Assembly (NCBI GenBank): GCA_020809705.1
Contig: CP085833.1
Location: 1,612,001 to 1,676,000, forward strand
From: Calonectria ilicicola
Lineage: Eukaryota; Ascomycota; Sordariomycetes; Hypocreales; Nectriaceae
Reading direction: 5' to 3'
DNA: 64,000 nt
The position numbers were made by a program, and so were the translations under genes. This document shows, piece after piece, positions 35,026 through 46,746 of this stretch (within the stretch, counting starts at the first letter, position 1; each line of letters starts with the position of its first letter). The notes beneath the pieces are model-generated. The model worked only from the letters and a program-made list of their open reading frames with translations. It had not been told where the DNA came from and did not search any database.

Positions 35026-36182
35026 GATATCGTAGAATAGAATAAGATTTTTCTTTTTTTTAGATATAATATTTAGGCTTCAAACGCCAATCTGCGCATC
35101 TCATTTACCACAAAAAGGTCACGTTAGACTGATGCTAAATGGATTCGTGGGTCATGGACTAAATGGATCCTAATGGAAAGCCATCATTTTGTCAGCATTT
35201 TACAAATTCGCTTTAAATAGAACAAGGCGCGATCCAGCATGCTTATGCGCCAACTAAGTGCTTGCTGACCTGACTTATTAATCGCCGACTTACGTCTTTA
35301 TTACTGGACAACAAGGCTGTGTCATCGTACGCTTAGCCTGATCCGCGAGAGCCTCAGACCTGAAAACGGAATAGACACATAAAGTAGTCACGAAAAGCAA
35401 AAAAAAACAAAAAAACAATGGTCACTGCTTAGTTCAAATAGTCGTCTTAATTGCCTGCTTTGTTCTATTCTATTCCAGTTCCGTGATTAAATTAAAGTCA
35501 CAATGGCTTAGCTCCCAGAGGCTTAGGTGGCTGATGGAACCATAGGGTAGTAGTATCCATTAATAAACACCCAGAGCCACAAAGTAATGGCTGTGTATGT
35601 TGAGCTAGCTACTTAATTCCATCTGAGCCCTTCGCGTCTTCTGAGAGCTCGCGCTTTTATAGCAACCTAGCCATCCTGCGATAAACATTTGAACACATCT
35701 ACCACATCCGTTAAGCGCGTACCCTCGTCGCGTCTTGGGACGGCGGTCTGCACTCCCACTTGTCGCGATCGATGCCGGTCGACTCGATTGACTCCTAGAG
35801 GACCGCATGTTCTCTGATCACTAAGAATTGGAAGGGCCATTTTTAAGGTGGTATGAGGGCCAATTCGTCGATAATTTGAGTGTAAGTAATTTCACAAGAA
35901 TTTTGGACACAGCACGGCCAGGCTTCATCCCAGGACTGGGACATAATAGAAACCCATGAGCTCAAAACTAAACCATCATACCTCACTGATCTCTTACTTG
36001 AGCTATCTCAGCCCTATTTTGGCAGCTTAGGGATATGAATTAGCTATTTTGACGCGTTCAAATTATCTCTGAGTTAAGAGACATTACAATTTCGAAAATT
36101 TGAAATGAAAGAAGCCCTGTTAAAATTAAATTGACTGAACTCCATTTTAAGCTATTTCATTTTAACGTGACTTGTTAAATCC
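35026..36182. other. Convergent intergenic region
   Basis: 1.1 kb of moderately AT-rich DNA between convergent genes. A 67-codon minus-strand frame at 35605-35808 is Arg/Ser-rich and unconvincing. No repeat family was recognised. Confidence 0.4.
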
Positions 36183-38480
36183 TCAAAATCCACTCGTGCT
36201 CCTGTCTCTTCCGTCCCTCAATTGAAGCAGCGATGACCGAGTGGCTGGCTCCGACCGGTGCTGTGATACATCGCCTTCAAGTCCAAACCCATATCTAGTC
36301 TCCCCAGAAACGTCTGGAACGACACCAAAACCTACCTTCAGCTTCCTGGCGTTGGAGTCGCCATTCCACTGGACCGCATTCAGACTTTGACCCCGTGTTG
36401 CCGCCACGATGGTTGAAAATCTGGTATCGCAGACAACATCCTCATCTCTCATTGCTCTTACGCCGACCACAACACTGGCTATCGTTAAAACTATAGCAAA
36501 ACAATACACAATCCAAAGGTCGCGAAGATAGTAAAAATAAGAATTGATGGTTTGTTGTTTGACACACGGATATCCAGCAGCCTGGGCATCTGGCTCTGTC
36601 CCAGCCATCTTTGACGTATCAGATGCCCATGACACGGCAAGAAACTGGGGTTCAGAGAGGATCGACAAGATTGTATCATCATAAATATTTTGAAGCTCTT
36701 CAGGAAAGTTGTCGGCTGGCAAGAAGTTGTTCCTCCGAATGAGTCGTGTTTCAAGAGCATCCGTCGCAGCGACCTTGCCCTGCAATTGGATATATCCCTG
36801 AACAGTCTTGCGTAGTTGCTTCCCTATTGAGTAATACGTCGTTGTTCTTCTATAATGTTTCAAATCCCTTGGGAACACATAGTTGCTTTGGGGAGTGGCC
36901 GTTGTGTTATCTAACAAGCCTTCATTGCCTTCATTTACCCCAGGCAAAAATCTGGTGTTGATGATCTTTGACAGAAATTTGCGATCGACTTGATATGACT
37001 GAATGCCATTTGTGTAGTTTAGATGGACCGTATAATTTGTCTCGTAGTGTTCACAGCCAATTATCTTCGGAATGAACGCGTCGTTAGACCAGTTTGAATC
37101 AGTTTTCGACTTGGGTACATCTCCATCCGTCCGATTCTTGACGGCGTACCCTATCCATATCAGTGGCTCAGTTCTGAATGCACCCAGATTTTTCGGGTAC
37201 GGTGGTTTCGACTTTGGAACACCTCCTTTTCCGGAGTTGATCTGTTTGCCATACTCGCCCATATCCGTGATAGCATAGTAAGTGTAGTTGCCTTCTGGTA
37301 CAATCGCTGTCGTATTAAAAGGCGCTTCAGAACCTCCGAGCTTTTTGATCTCAGAACCAACCCCAGAGCCAAGCTCTTCGCACTTGTAACCCGGGCCAGT
37401 AAATTTTATTGTTGCGGAACAGTTCCATCCTTGACCGCATATCAAAGAACTAGCATTTTCCCGTGGCACTGCCTGATGGAGGTATCGGCTTATTTCTGCT
37501 ACTCGTTCGATTTGCGTAGTAGGAGAAATCCAGTAATCAAATGAATTCTCATCATTCGGATCTATCTCCTCGTCATCAGGGACTGTCGAATTCCACCAAG
37601 AAATCGAAAATTGAAAGAGTCCATCTTCACCCATTGACGGATTTCTCCAGTCTTCGTTATCCTCGTGTGCAAAGTTGAGTGTCTGGATAGCAGGGCAAGT
37701 GGTATTCTCCTCAATTGTCCTTGGCATAACTGAGAGTGTTTCTGATGTCAAAATGACCACCAAGGGGGTCGCCCAAATATATAGGGCGAGACACATAGCC
37801 ACTCGTGCCTTTTTAAATACTTCCCAGTGGAATAACGCAGTCAAATCCTCGGCTGCAGCGAAGAGGGAATCAACTGCCCCGAGGGTAAGTATTTTGTGAC
37901 GAACGACCATCCATACACGTTGACGATGGGCCAACATGGTCGCTGTAAGAAGACTGGCCTTCGAAAAGAATGCGAGCGCAGTTCCATATCGGAGCATCCG
38001 TTTTTGGCCATTTGCCTCCTTCCCATGAAGATGGCTATAGAATGCGTGATGGCCACAGGCAAAAGCAATACCCACGAGTAAAAAAGCGTACATACTCCAT
38101 GCGGGGGTCCAATGTGTTCTGAACCACTGAAATACGTGGAGTCGACGTGGAGCTGGGCCATCTGGTGGCGACTTCAATGTCGGATCATTCGAAACACATG
38201 ATTGGCTTCTGACATGCTGGTACCCTTTTGAATTCTGTGCGATGGTGGTTCCATGAATAGGCTCGCAAATAGTTGAAGATGACGCATATCTAGTGTCAAG
38301 GGATCGCGTTGATGAATGAGTAGAGAAAGGTTGCGGGGAATGGCCCATCCATGGTGCCTCTGGGGTGCTTGGCGGCAAATTCAGCTCTGAAAATTCATGT
38401 GCTTCTTCTGGGGAATTATTTGGTGGTTTAGAAATGGTTTGGCTCGGCTCCCAGTTAGTTGTCGTCGGGTAGTGGGCCAT
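36183..38480 (-). CDS. Large integral membrane protein with glycosylated extracellular domain, function unknown
   Basis: A single exon of 765 residues. An unstructured Ser/Pro/Thr-rich N-terminal ~110 residues is followed by three to four hydrophobic helices (about residues 125-260: AWSMYAFLLVGIAFACGHHA, TALAFFSKASLLTATMLA, VAMCLALYIWATPLVVIL). A long loop of about 360 residues has many N-glycosylation sequons (NTT, NST, NAS, NCS, NYT, NRT, NWS) and several Cys. A last helix follows near residue 670 (LWIVYCFAIVLTIASVVVGV) and then a cytosolic tail. The layout suggests a plasma-membrane or vacuolar protein with a big exoplasmic domain. Similar fungal proteins carry the dubious label formylmethionine deformylase-like; I see no deformylase motif and do not endorse it. 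Confidence 0.82.
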   Translation of the reverse strand: MAHYPTTTNWEPSQTISKPPNNSPEEAHEFSELNLPPSTPEAPWMGHSPQPFSTHSSTRSLDTRYASSSTICEPIHGTTIAQNSKGYQHVRSQSCVSNDPTLKSPPDGPAPRRLHVFQWFRTHWTPAWSMYAFLLVGIAFACGHHAFYSHLHGKEANGQKRMLRYGTALAFFSKASLLTATMLAHRQRVWMVVRHKILTLGAVDSLFAAAEDLTALFHWEVFKKARVAMCLALYIWATPLVVILTSETLSVMPRTIEENTTCPAIQTLNFAHEDNEDWRNPSMGEDGLFQFSISWWNSTVPDDEEIDPNDENSFDYWISPTTQIERVAEISRYLHQAVPRENASSLICGQGWNCSATIKFTGPGYKCEELGSGVGSEIKKLGGSEAPFNTTAIVPEGNYTYYAITDMGEYGKQINSGKGGVPKSKPPYPKNLGAFRTEPLIWIGYAVKNRTDGDVPKSKTDSNWSNDAFIPKIIGCEHYETNYTVHLNYTNGIQSYQVDRKFLSKIINTRFLPGVNEGNEGLLDNTTATPQSNYVFPRDLKHYRRTTTYYSIGKQLRKTVQGYIQLQGKVAATDALETRLIRRNNFLPADNFPEELQNIYDDTILSILSEPQFLAVSWASDTSKMAGTEPDAQAAGYPCVKQQTINSYFYYLRDLWIVYCFAIVLTIASVVVGVRAMRDEDVVCDTRFSTIVAATRGQSLNAVQWNGDSNARKLKVGFGVVPDVSGETRYGFGLEGDVSQHRSEPATRSSLLQLRDGRDRSTSGF

Positions 38481-39901
38481 TTCGGAATTGGTTGTCGCGT
38501 TTCGCAGTTATCATTGACAATAATTGGGAAGCAAAGTCGCTAGAACAGGTCGCTAAGGGCCCCGTTAATTATAGGCAACAACAAATTTTAAAGAAAATCG
38601 GAATGTAAGATTAGGTATGTGTGCAGTTAGCCCTAACTGTTCGTGATTGGCATACAAGATAATCTTTGGCTATGACTTGGCGCGCAAGGTTCGACTTTTT
38701 TCGAAAGGATCCGAGCGGCGTACTGGGATGGATTTCGGCTGAATACTCTGGCCGTCACATTGATCGACAGCAGCACAGTCAGGATTTAAGCATGATGTAA
38801 CGGTTAGGAAGTAGGCATCCAATCATGTTCTGCCACGGCCAGCTGCGATGTGGCCTCCGTTTCCAAATGGCGAGGTGGAGACATATCATCAAATGAGGAT
38901 TCCCGCATCAAGGCTTATGGTGATTGCAGGTCAGAATACGAGCCGGCTGGATGTTCCTCATCCATACGTTGTGATATGCTTCGTTCTCGGCTAAGTGGTG
39001 GCTTGAGGGCCACAAAGATCTAGGCCAAGGGATAAGAGCCCAATGTGTTACAACTAATGCAAGTCTTGCATCTGAAAGAAAAGAAATCAGAGCCCATTCT
39101 CTCTTGAAGAATTTTTGAGACGTTCTATGAATAGAAACGGGCGCAACCGGGAGGTAGCTAGCCAAACGGAGCCCATTCGGACGCTGCACAAATCCGCGTA
39201 TGCGTCTCGCCTAACAGGAGCTGAAACGTTCCAACAGGGATATGGCTTACAGGTGCAGTGGGAAATCCTGCACGGCAATGATCTGCCGACTACTGCAGAA
39301 GCCAACACGCCTTACCCCGCCTACAAAGCACCCATCATCAGCACAGCCACTGGCAATGGGATGATCAAGAGTCGCATATCCTAGGTCTACGCATCCCGTG
39401 GTAACAGTAGGTAAATGTTTGAATCCTCATGCACTTGGAACAAGATCGTTCTGTGTATCTCAGCTTTTACTTCAAGTTTCATCCAGCTCTGTTCACTGGT
39501 CGCGAGATAAACTTAAGCAAATAAATTTGAGCTGCTTGATGAAATTCAGTATTCTCTGCTAGCCTTTTTGTAGAAGACATTGGCTCGGGACACCCTCGGC
39601 CCTATGTCACCAATTTCAGCCTTAATGTGCATGTAAGCAAAGCTGTAATCCCAGTACCACACACCATATCTGCGGGGTTTCGGCTCCCGCTCAGGGACTC
39701 CAATGTGGCGCCATATCCTGACTGCATCATTATGCGTGACCACCAAAAGTTCCGATGCTGAAGAAGTGCCGATAGGTTGACCACTGAGGGAGGAGCTTAC
39801 AACCATGATCAGTCAATTTCGCCTCAGGACACCTACTTGCGTCAACAATCACGGCCAGAGATACTGCATGGTAAAGCGACCATCAATTCAGAACCATGGA
39901 A
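38481..39901. other. Intergenic region, no convincing gene
   Basis: 1.4 kb downstream of the Zn2Cys6 gene and upstream of the membrane-protein gene. Frames at 39115-39384 (plus) and 39546-39806 (minus) are open but have no domain and no splice partners. The region may hold the 5' leader of the 38480 gene and the 3' leader of the 39902 gene. Confidence 0.4.
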
Positions 39902-41762
39902 TTAGATAAGCAGAGGGTTGATACCCATTTTCATCATGACAGAACTACACTCCCACTGCACCTCTGGTTCTTGGTCTCGCAGCCGCCAGCATTCTTGCAT
40001 GATTTCAAGTATTGTTTTGCAATTCCCAACCATTCCGTTAGCTTCAGAAAGGACGTTTGCGATGAGCTTCTCAAAGAAGTGTCGGAGGTCTGGATCTGCG
40101 ACGGACCCGGCAATACAAATGGGCCAGCCGATTTGCCGCGCAGATGGCGGTTCATCGGTCGAATGGATTGCGCTGATCACTCGCGTCACAGCTCGCCGAA
40201 GAAGTTTAGGCGACCATGAAAGTGATACATTTGCTCCTAGGATTCCCAGCTGCGCAAGGGCTGCCGTCGCGAATATGTGTGTAGTACGGTTCGTCTTTGC
40301 GACTGATGGTGACTATTTCCCCGTATTAGCAACCGTCAGAGTGTACTATTGGCATTGGATCAGAAACTCACAATCAGAGAAGACATCTGAAGTGCTTCCA
40401 GTCCATTCTCTAATTCATCTTCAATGCGTTGCCTTCTCATATCAAATTCTTCAGGATCCAAAGTGCTCATTGTGGATGTTGTAAGCTTCCACTCATATAA
40501 ACAGGCAATATCTCCAATGGCTTTCATCGCCCAGTTCTGACACCCCATGACGCTGTCCAATTTGATGTCGCTCCCAGGGCTCAACCACTGTTGATAAGGC
40601 AGCTTTGGCTTTTCACTGGTAGAAACACAGGCCAAAATATCCATCCATAGTATTACTGGAACATGGAATGTGAGGGCTGCATTGATTCCCGTAAGCTGCC
40701 ACATTTTTGAGGTGCTATCGAGGGATGAACCCTGATTGTCATGGCTGAGAAAATCGGACAGAAGGCTTTGATCACGCATAGACGCTACGATAGAAGCTGT
40801 GGCATGCAAATGGAGTTGCCAATTATTCGAACTTCCCCTCAAGACCTATTGTAACATTAGTTTTTCCACTGTATCCAGAAGTTGAGGTCAGCAAAGGCAG
40901 AGTGTGAAACAGTACTCGCCTCGAAGCTGATCAGCGCTGCCCCGCAAGCAACCACTTCAATTAAGCGCTCGTCGCCACTCTGGTTTTCGCCCTCCTGGAA
41001 GTTTGAGAGAAATCCTTGAAGTTCCCTAAGGGCTGTCGTGTGGTACTCAATTCCGGCATTGTACTCTTCCCTATTATGAGGGAAATGCAGATGCAAGGCA
41101 GCAAGGCCAAGAGATGCTCGATACATTGGCCCGTTCTTGCTAAGAAGCCACAGAAGCCACCCGCGCGCCCAGGCCGTTTTTGAATAGTAAAAGTATTGCA
41201 TTGGGAAAACGTGATCCAAATAGTGCATTAAGAGAGCGGACTCTTCGTATGGGAATGGCCGAGCGAATAAAGACGAGAGTGGTAGATGTTCCTTTGATGC
41301 AATTGCGTTGTGCACTTGTGCTGAAGTAACACTAAGATTGGATATGTCCTCTGCGAGATATCCTGTAAGCGGGTTAGAGTCCTAAATTGCATAGCGTAGA
41401 GGCTTATACCTACCTTGGTGGGCATCCATGTCTTGAGAATCACCAGGGCTGTAGCTTGATGGAATTGAGGCTACAGATGGCGTAGTTTGCCGAGAAGACT
41501 GATTTTGAGCAGCTATATGCCCTTGTCTTCCAATACTTTGCTGTTGAAGCGATCTTCTTTGCCTAAAGCTTTTTTTCACTCGCGCTTTGATGCGCTGCTT
41601 CTCTTCCTGCTCTCTCGCTCCACCATCCATCCAACTTGGTTTAGGCCCATATCCGTGGCAGTTGATGTGCCTTGAAGTACATTGCAGACAGGCAGGTGAG
41701 GCTGCGTCGCACTTGACGTGCCTCAGCTTACATGTCCAACAGCAAATAGGCTTTGAGGTCAT
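39902..41762 (-). CDS. Zn2Cys6 transcription factor with fungal-specific C-terminal domain
   Basis: Four exons, 41762-41414, 41362-40920, 40845-40372 and 40312-39902, giving 558 residues. The binuclear zinc cluster is complete: Cys8, 11, 18, 25, 28 and 35 (CWTCKLRHVKC then CLQC, last Cys in RHINC). A basic Gln-rich linker follows. The rest resembles the Fungal_trans_2 type, with landmarks YLDHVFPMQYFYY, GLAALHLHFPH and a FEVLRGSSNNW join. Intron 2 (40919-40846) has a GC donor (GCGAGT) and a TAG acceptor; no GT donor gives an open frame. It lies next to, and on the same strand as, the amidase and monooxygenase genes, so it may regulate them. This is inferred from position only. Confidence 0.87.
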
Positions 41763-42050
41763 TCTGAGCCAGACGTGTGATGGATAAAAAAAAATGAGAA
41801 CATCGCTTGCATTGGCACGACTCGGCTTAGACCGGTTTTGTCGTGTGCTCCGAGCTAATCGAGCGGGGTTAGTGGGCAACCCGACCAGGTGCACGAGACG
41901 GATACATCAAGAGTACAAACATCTTCCATGGTTTAAACGCGATTGTTATTTAGGTATATATTTTTCTCGAACAGGAAATATATTTGATATGGATATTTTA
42001 TGGATAATTTACTCCGCCCGGGAAATCCCAAAGATGGAGTGGTGAGTGCC

Positions 42051-44155
42051 CTAATCCTCCAATAGCAACAAGCCGCCCGACTGCCCGTTGGAGCCTTTGG
42101 CGTTAATGATAATTAAAAACTGGTCCCTCGGTACCTTGTTTGGAACCGGATAGGGCTCGCTCAATACTGGGCGTTTCAGTTGTGCATTCCATTTCCACTT
42201 GTTACCCTCCATCTCCACCGGAATAGGCGATTCCTCATTCGTGAATGCCACCATGCTTTCAACAGTACCATCATTCCCATCAAAATAAACACTACCGCTG
42301 AGAGACATGTGCAAAATATCAAGCCCGTCGGTCGTAGTCTTTTTAACTTCCTTTTCGTCAAGGACTAGCTGAAGGCTACCTCCCTCACGAGTTCTCGAGC
42401 CATCAAGAACAAGGATGTCAGTGGCGAGTGGGGGAGCACACGGAGGGTTAACTCTCCTCTTAGTGGCTGTTTCGTATGCGTATGCATAGCTCAAGAGATG
42501 GCTGTCACTCCAACCCTTTCCAACAAAGGTAAGCCCAACCGGCATATCTTTATCGGCCAACATGCCCATAGGCACGGTAATGGCGGGAACTCCCAGATGC
42601 TTCAGAGCGCGGTTCCCATTGGCATATTTTATGCCATCTTTTATCGCATAAGCCATGGCCTCATATTTAGTTTCAGCATCAGCATGACCCACGTCACCGT
42701 TTGTTGGAAAAACTGTCAATGTCCAAATATCAGCGCACGTTGACTGACAACGCAGGGAGTACGGCGATACATACCAACCATGTCGTAACCATTAACATCC
42801 ATCCAGTCCTCAAGATCTCGTTTCCGCGCAGCCTCGAGTGCTTTTAGCGACTCTTCACAGCCAGGTAAATCATACAGAGTAGGAGGCCGTTCATTCACAG
42901 CGCCAATCATCTGCGAGTACAGTACCTGGTTTTGCTGTTCAGTGAATTGTGTAGGGTCGTCCATCGGAGCGAACCCAGGATTGATCTTTCCAGGATCTAC
43001 CCCAACCAAGGTAGAACAGCTAGCGTCGTTGTTGTAACGTAAGAAATCATCCCAAGCCATGCCAATCATTTGGCATCTCTCGATTCTAATCCAATCTTCA
43101 GATACGCCTGGAATGTTGGCGCTTTGTCCAGGAAACAGCTGCTTCATGTAGTTCTCAACCAAAGGAAAGTCGGCTTCAACGACGGTCGCTCCGAGATTCT
43201 CAAGATCTGACTTGGCCTGCAACCATAGGTTGTATGCGGGGTCGGAACAAATAACAGAATATCCATTCGAGGTTTTTTTTCCGATGTAACATTTTGGAAC
43301 CGCAATCCTTTTACCGTGTAGGGCTCGAGGATCTTTTAGGCTGAGGTAATCCTTGGGCCGAATTTCTTCACAAGCCAGGATAGGAACAAATTTCTGATTC
43401 CTCCAAAAGTCTCCGATGGGTTGTTCGTCTTCAAAGACGATGACATTCAGCATGGCCAAAAGATCTTCGACAGATTTGGCATGCGGCGCCACAACATCGC
43501 AAGTTGGGTAGAGTGGCCAAAGGCCTCGCGAAGGAATGACACCTCTTGAAGGAGAATATCCCACCAATGCATTATTCGATGCTGGAGAGCGCCCCGATGA
43601 AACAGACTCGCCACCGAGGCCAATTGGGGCAAAGCTTGACGCCGTGGCAACCCCAGATCCGTACGATGAGCCGGAGGCGAGACCGGTGGATAGATATTCT
43701 GGGTTATATGGGCTAGTAGATCGCCCATATAGTCCACGTTGGGAACCTCCATCCGCCATTGGTGGCATGTTTGTCTTTCCAATCAAGACAGCACCAGCAT
43801 TTCGAAGCGACTTGACAACCGCCGCATCGGCAGAAGCGACTAATTCTGCAAATGCTGGAGATGCAGCTGCAACTGTCAGTCCTTTTGCTTGATAGCTGTC
43901 TTTTATGGTGAATGGAATGCCTTCCAGAGGCCTAGGCTTCTGGCCAGAAGCTCTATACTCATCCGAAGCTTGTGCCTCTTTTAGCGCATCCGGGTTGAGA
44001 ATACAGATAGAGTTCAGCAATGGACCACGGTGATCATAAACCGCGACACGGTGAAGAAAAAGCGAAACCAGTTCAACACTTGTAATTGATGAAGCATTGA
44101 GGGCGTGTTGCAATTGGGCAATGCTGGCCTGGGTAATGTCGAGGGAGCCCATCAT
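42051..44155 (-). CDS. Amidase-signature hydrolase
   Basis: Two exons, 44155-42775 and 42712-42051 (62-nt intron, acceptor GACAG), giving 680 residues. An upstream ATG at 44182 would add 9; the ATG at 44155 has A at -3. The Ser-cisSer-Lys triad is visible: Lys85 in PFTIKDSY, cis-Ser in LASGSSYGSG (about 163), and the nucleophile at about Ser187 in GGESVSSGRSPAS, where the usual DTGGS reads ESVSS. After the intron, VVFPTNGDVG and GVPAITVPMGM close the amidase fold. The last ~110 residues form an extra domain of unknown role, so the protein is longer than usual for the family. It hydrolyses an amide of unknown identity. It may work with the monooxygenase next to it. Confidence 0.9.
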
Positions 44156-44759
44156 GATGACTGAAAGGGACCAAGACCACAAACAAGAGGTGCTGTGTTT
44201 TCGAGAGTGATGGTCGAACTGAAAAGATATTCAGGAACACAGTTGATGTCTATACTCTCATCCACGAAATCTTCACTGGTTATTATAGATGCTGGTATCT
44301 CCGAAGTTCAAGTCCAGAAAAGGAATGTCGATGCGCTTCCCACCTGGAAGGTCGAAACGGACCAATAGATGTGGGTCTACTAAACCGAGGAGCCAATCAC
44401 TTCACCTGGATGCCGACTCAGATAGCCATTCATTATCTTTCACGAAGTGCGTGAACCGGTGATGACTGAACCTGTAAATATGAGGTAAAATGAGAGAAAA
44501 TTAAGCATCCAGCGCAGATTACAATAAATTTAAAGGATAGATAGCTAGGGCTTAATTTTATCAAAAAAGTCTTCCTGGAAATATGAGTGAGCTGCAAGAA
44601 ATGTAATGCTGGTGCGGTCATGATGGTCGGCGCAAGTATTCATTTGTGTCCACGCAAATTAAACCCCAAAATAAGATGGATCAAACTTGCCAATGTTTTA
44701 TAGAGAATTCTAATTACAGTCTACTATCTCCGAAACACGAAAAAAAAACCGGGAATATC
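44156..44759. promoter_or_regulatory. Upstream region of the amidase gene
   Basis: 600 bp between the amidase start and the 3' end of the monooxygenase gene, which must hold the amidase promoter. A short 62-codon frame at 44433-44621 is not convincing. No specific binding site can be named. Confidence 0.4.
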
Positions 44760-46162
44760 TCAAACCTCGCACACCTCCCTGTCGGCACACATTAGCCATT
44801 GCACCTTGCCGCGAAATGTGTCATGGCTGGGAATGAAATCGAATATCGGTGTCCTTGCAATCATCACTGCTTCTTGGCGTGACATATATTTCTGTACCAT
44901 GTGGGTTGACAAGAGGTAAAGATCAAATATCTTCAGCAAACCAGTCTGCCACGTTGCCAATGCAGTGGCATCGCTTGCGCTTTTGCACCCAGCTTCCACC
45001 ATACTAGATCGCGAATCATGATATGATTTGAAAGCAGAGGCAACCTGTGTCCTTTCCAGGCTTTGAGATTCAGACCTGGCTTTTTGAATCACCTTGTTCA
45101 ACTCATTCACGAGAACCACAACATCAACAATTCCGTTGTTACAGCCCGCACCCGTACTCGGAGAGAATTTATGTGCGGCATCACCCACTAGAACTATACG
45201 GCCGTCCCAGCTCCAGTGCTGCACCACGCCTTCTTCCAAGCTGACAAGCCCGGATTGGATCCTTGCATTGTATGCTTGGCGCAAACTCAATTTCCCATCT
45301 TGAAGCAGTGGCAAATGTCCCCAGCGCTCAATCAGGTGCTCTTGATCCGCCTGAGTATATCGAATTCGCTCACGAGTTGGCTTATCCAGTTTGTCGTAGA
45401 CACCAACTACTGATGTTTCTGGGCCAACAAAAAGCTGAGTAGCAGCATCATGACCTCGCGTCTCACATGCCATTCCGTCTCTAAGATGGGGTGAGAAGCA
45501 GGTCGGGAAACGAAGCCAAAGAGCTCGGTAGGTAGTCAAAAAGGGCTTCTCCTCGTTGACCGATGATGTGCCAGCCTGTAGGGCTAATGCACGCATGTTC
45601 GCCCGAGCCAAGCTGTGAGTATCATCTGCAGCGATACAAATGGATCCAGGGTATGCCGTTCCATCGACGCAAGTGACGAGGATTACTTCAGGTGTTGTTT
45701 CGATGTGATTGACCACCTTGCTGGGAAATATTTTGGCTTGAATGTTTGCTGGCAAGCCATAGTAGAGAACGTGAGTGAGATCACGTCTGCTCAGAACTCT
45801 AGGATAGGCGCCGAAGCTATAGATGTTGTGAGAATCAGCCAATTTTAGTTATTTGAGAAGCCTTACTTTTCTTTTTCGTACTCAAACCATTTCAAATTGC
45901 CAATATCACGACCCTTGTGGTCAAAACGATCCATGTTTGATATCGGGGAACTAACATTCTCCAGCGCATCGCGAAGTCCCAATTGATAAAGCACACGTAG
46001 AGCCATAGGAAGCAAAATAAGGTTAGACCCTGCATCGATGACGATGGTTGGCCGACGTTCAAGCAAGACAAAGTCGATTCCTGCTTGATAAAGTGCATGG
46101 GCAGTCGCCAGGCCAACAGGTCCACCACCTATGATGACTACTTTGAAGGAGGTTGAGTTCAT
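44760..46162 (-). CDS. FAD-dependent monooxygenase (salicylate hydroxylase / PaxM-like group)
   Basis: Two exons, 46162-45867 and 45816-44760, with a 50-nt intron, giving 450 residues. The N terminus has the FAD/NAD(P) GxGxxG site, VVIIGGGPVGLATAHALYQAG, ending in the acidic residue of LLERRP. The second FAD motif is GDAAHKFSPSTGAGCNNGI. The exon join restores ENFGAYPRVLSRRDL, a typical substrate-domain segment with the conserved Arg. The usual middle motif (GADGVHS) reads AADDTHS, a variation. The C-terminal ~60 residues contain a hydrophobic stretch, as in relatives that act on prenylated compounds. Likely role: epoxidation or hydroxylation of an aromatic or terpenoid metabolite. The substrate is unknown. 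Confidence 0.9.
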
Positions 46163-46746
46163 GGTTCCTGGAATAGAAGTCTTAATGTCAAAAGATTTGT
46201 CTTGAAGTACTTGGATTGTGGTTTTGGAATAGAAATGAGTGAGATGGATCAATTTATCTTCAATTAAGACGAGTACTAACAAAGTGTTAATACTCCAGGA
46301 GGGAATGATCATCGCGACTGTCAATTACAACTTCAAATGTTAGCCCGACCAACCGATCGACCGACCGACCGAATGGCCGACTGGCTAACTAACCGAAGTA
46401 GTTTCCATCTCCATTCGCATCGGCGAAGACGGCACATCCTCATGATGGTGGTATTGCCAAGATGTTAGCGTAGTTCTGACCGAGCCCGAATCCCCGAGTC
46501 CGAGTTGGTCCATTTTTTTTCCCGCCTCGCCACTGGTAGTTGTGCGCTGTGGACGTCATGATACACGCCTTGGGTCAGCTCCACTTCCAAAGAGCACGTT
46601 GCAAGGCGCCACTCACGTGAATTGGCGAACCCCTCACCCCTCACCCCTGCTGGGTTTGATTGTCTGAATGTTTGGTTGACGGATTGATTGACTGATAATT
46701 TATCTCAGTAGTATATACGGTAATACACGCTGTACCTCCACATACC
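46163..46746. promoter_or_regulatory. Divergent promoter region with short tandem motifs
   Basis: The space between the monooxygenase (left, minus) and the NB-ARC gene (right, plus). It contains a GACC/CCGA tetranucleotide tract at about 46348-46395 (CGACCGACCGACCGA core) and three CACCCCT units at about 46633-46650. A TTGATTG/GACTGATAA stretch follows before the start codon. Confidence 0.55.

Noticed and set aside
35605..35808. Arg/Ser-rich 67-codon minus-strand frame, considered as a transposase relic
   Set aside because: No transposase motif, inverted repeat or second copy in the window could be recognised.
39115..39806. Frames of 86-89 codons considered as extra exons of the Zn2Cys6 gene
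   Set aside because: The regulator gene closes normally at 39902 and these frames show no family-like sequence or matching splice sites.
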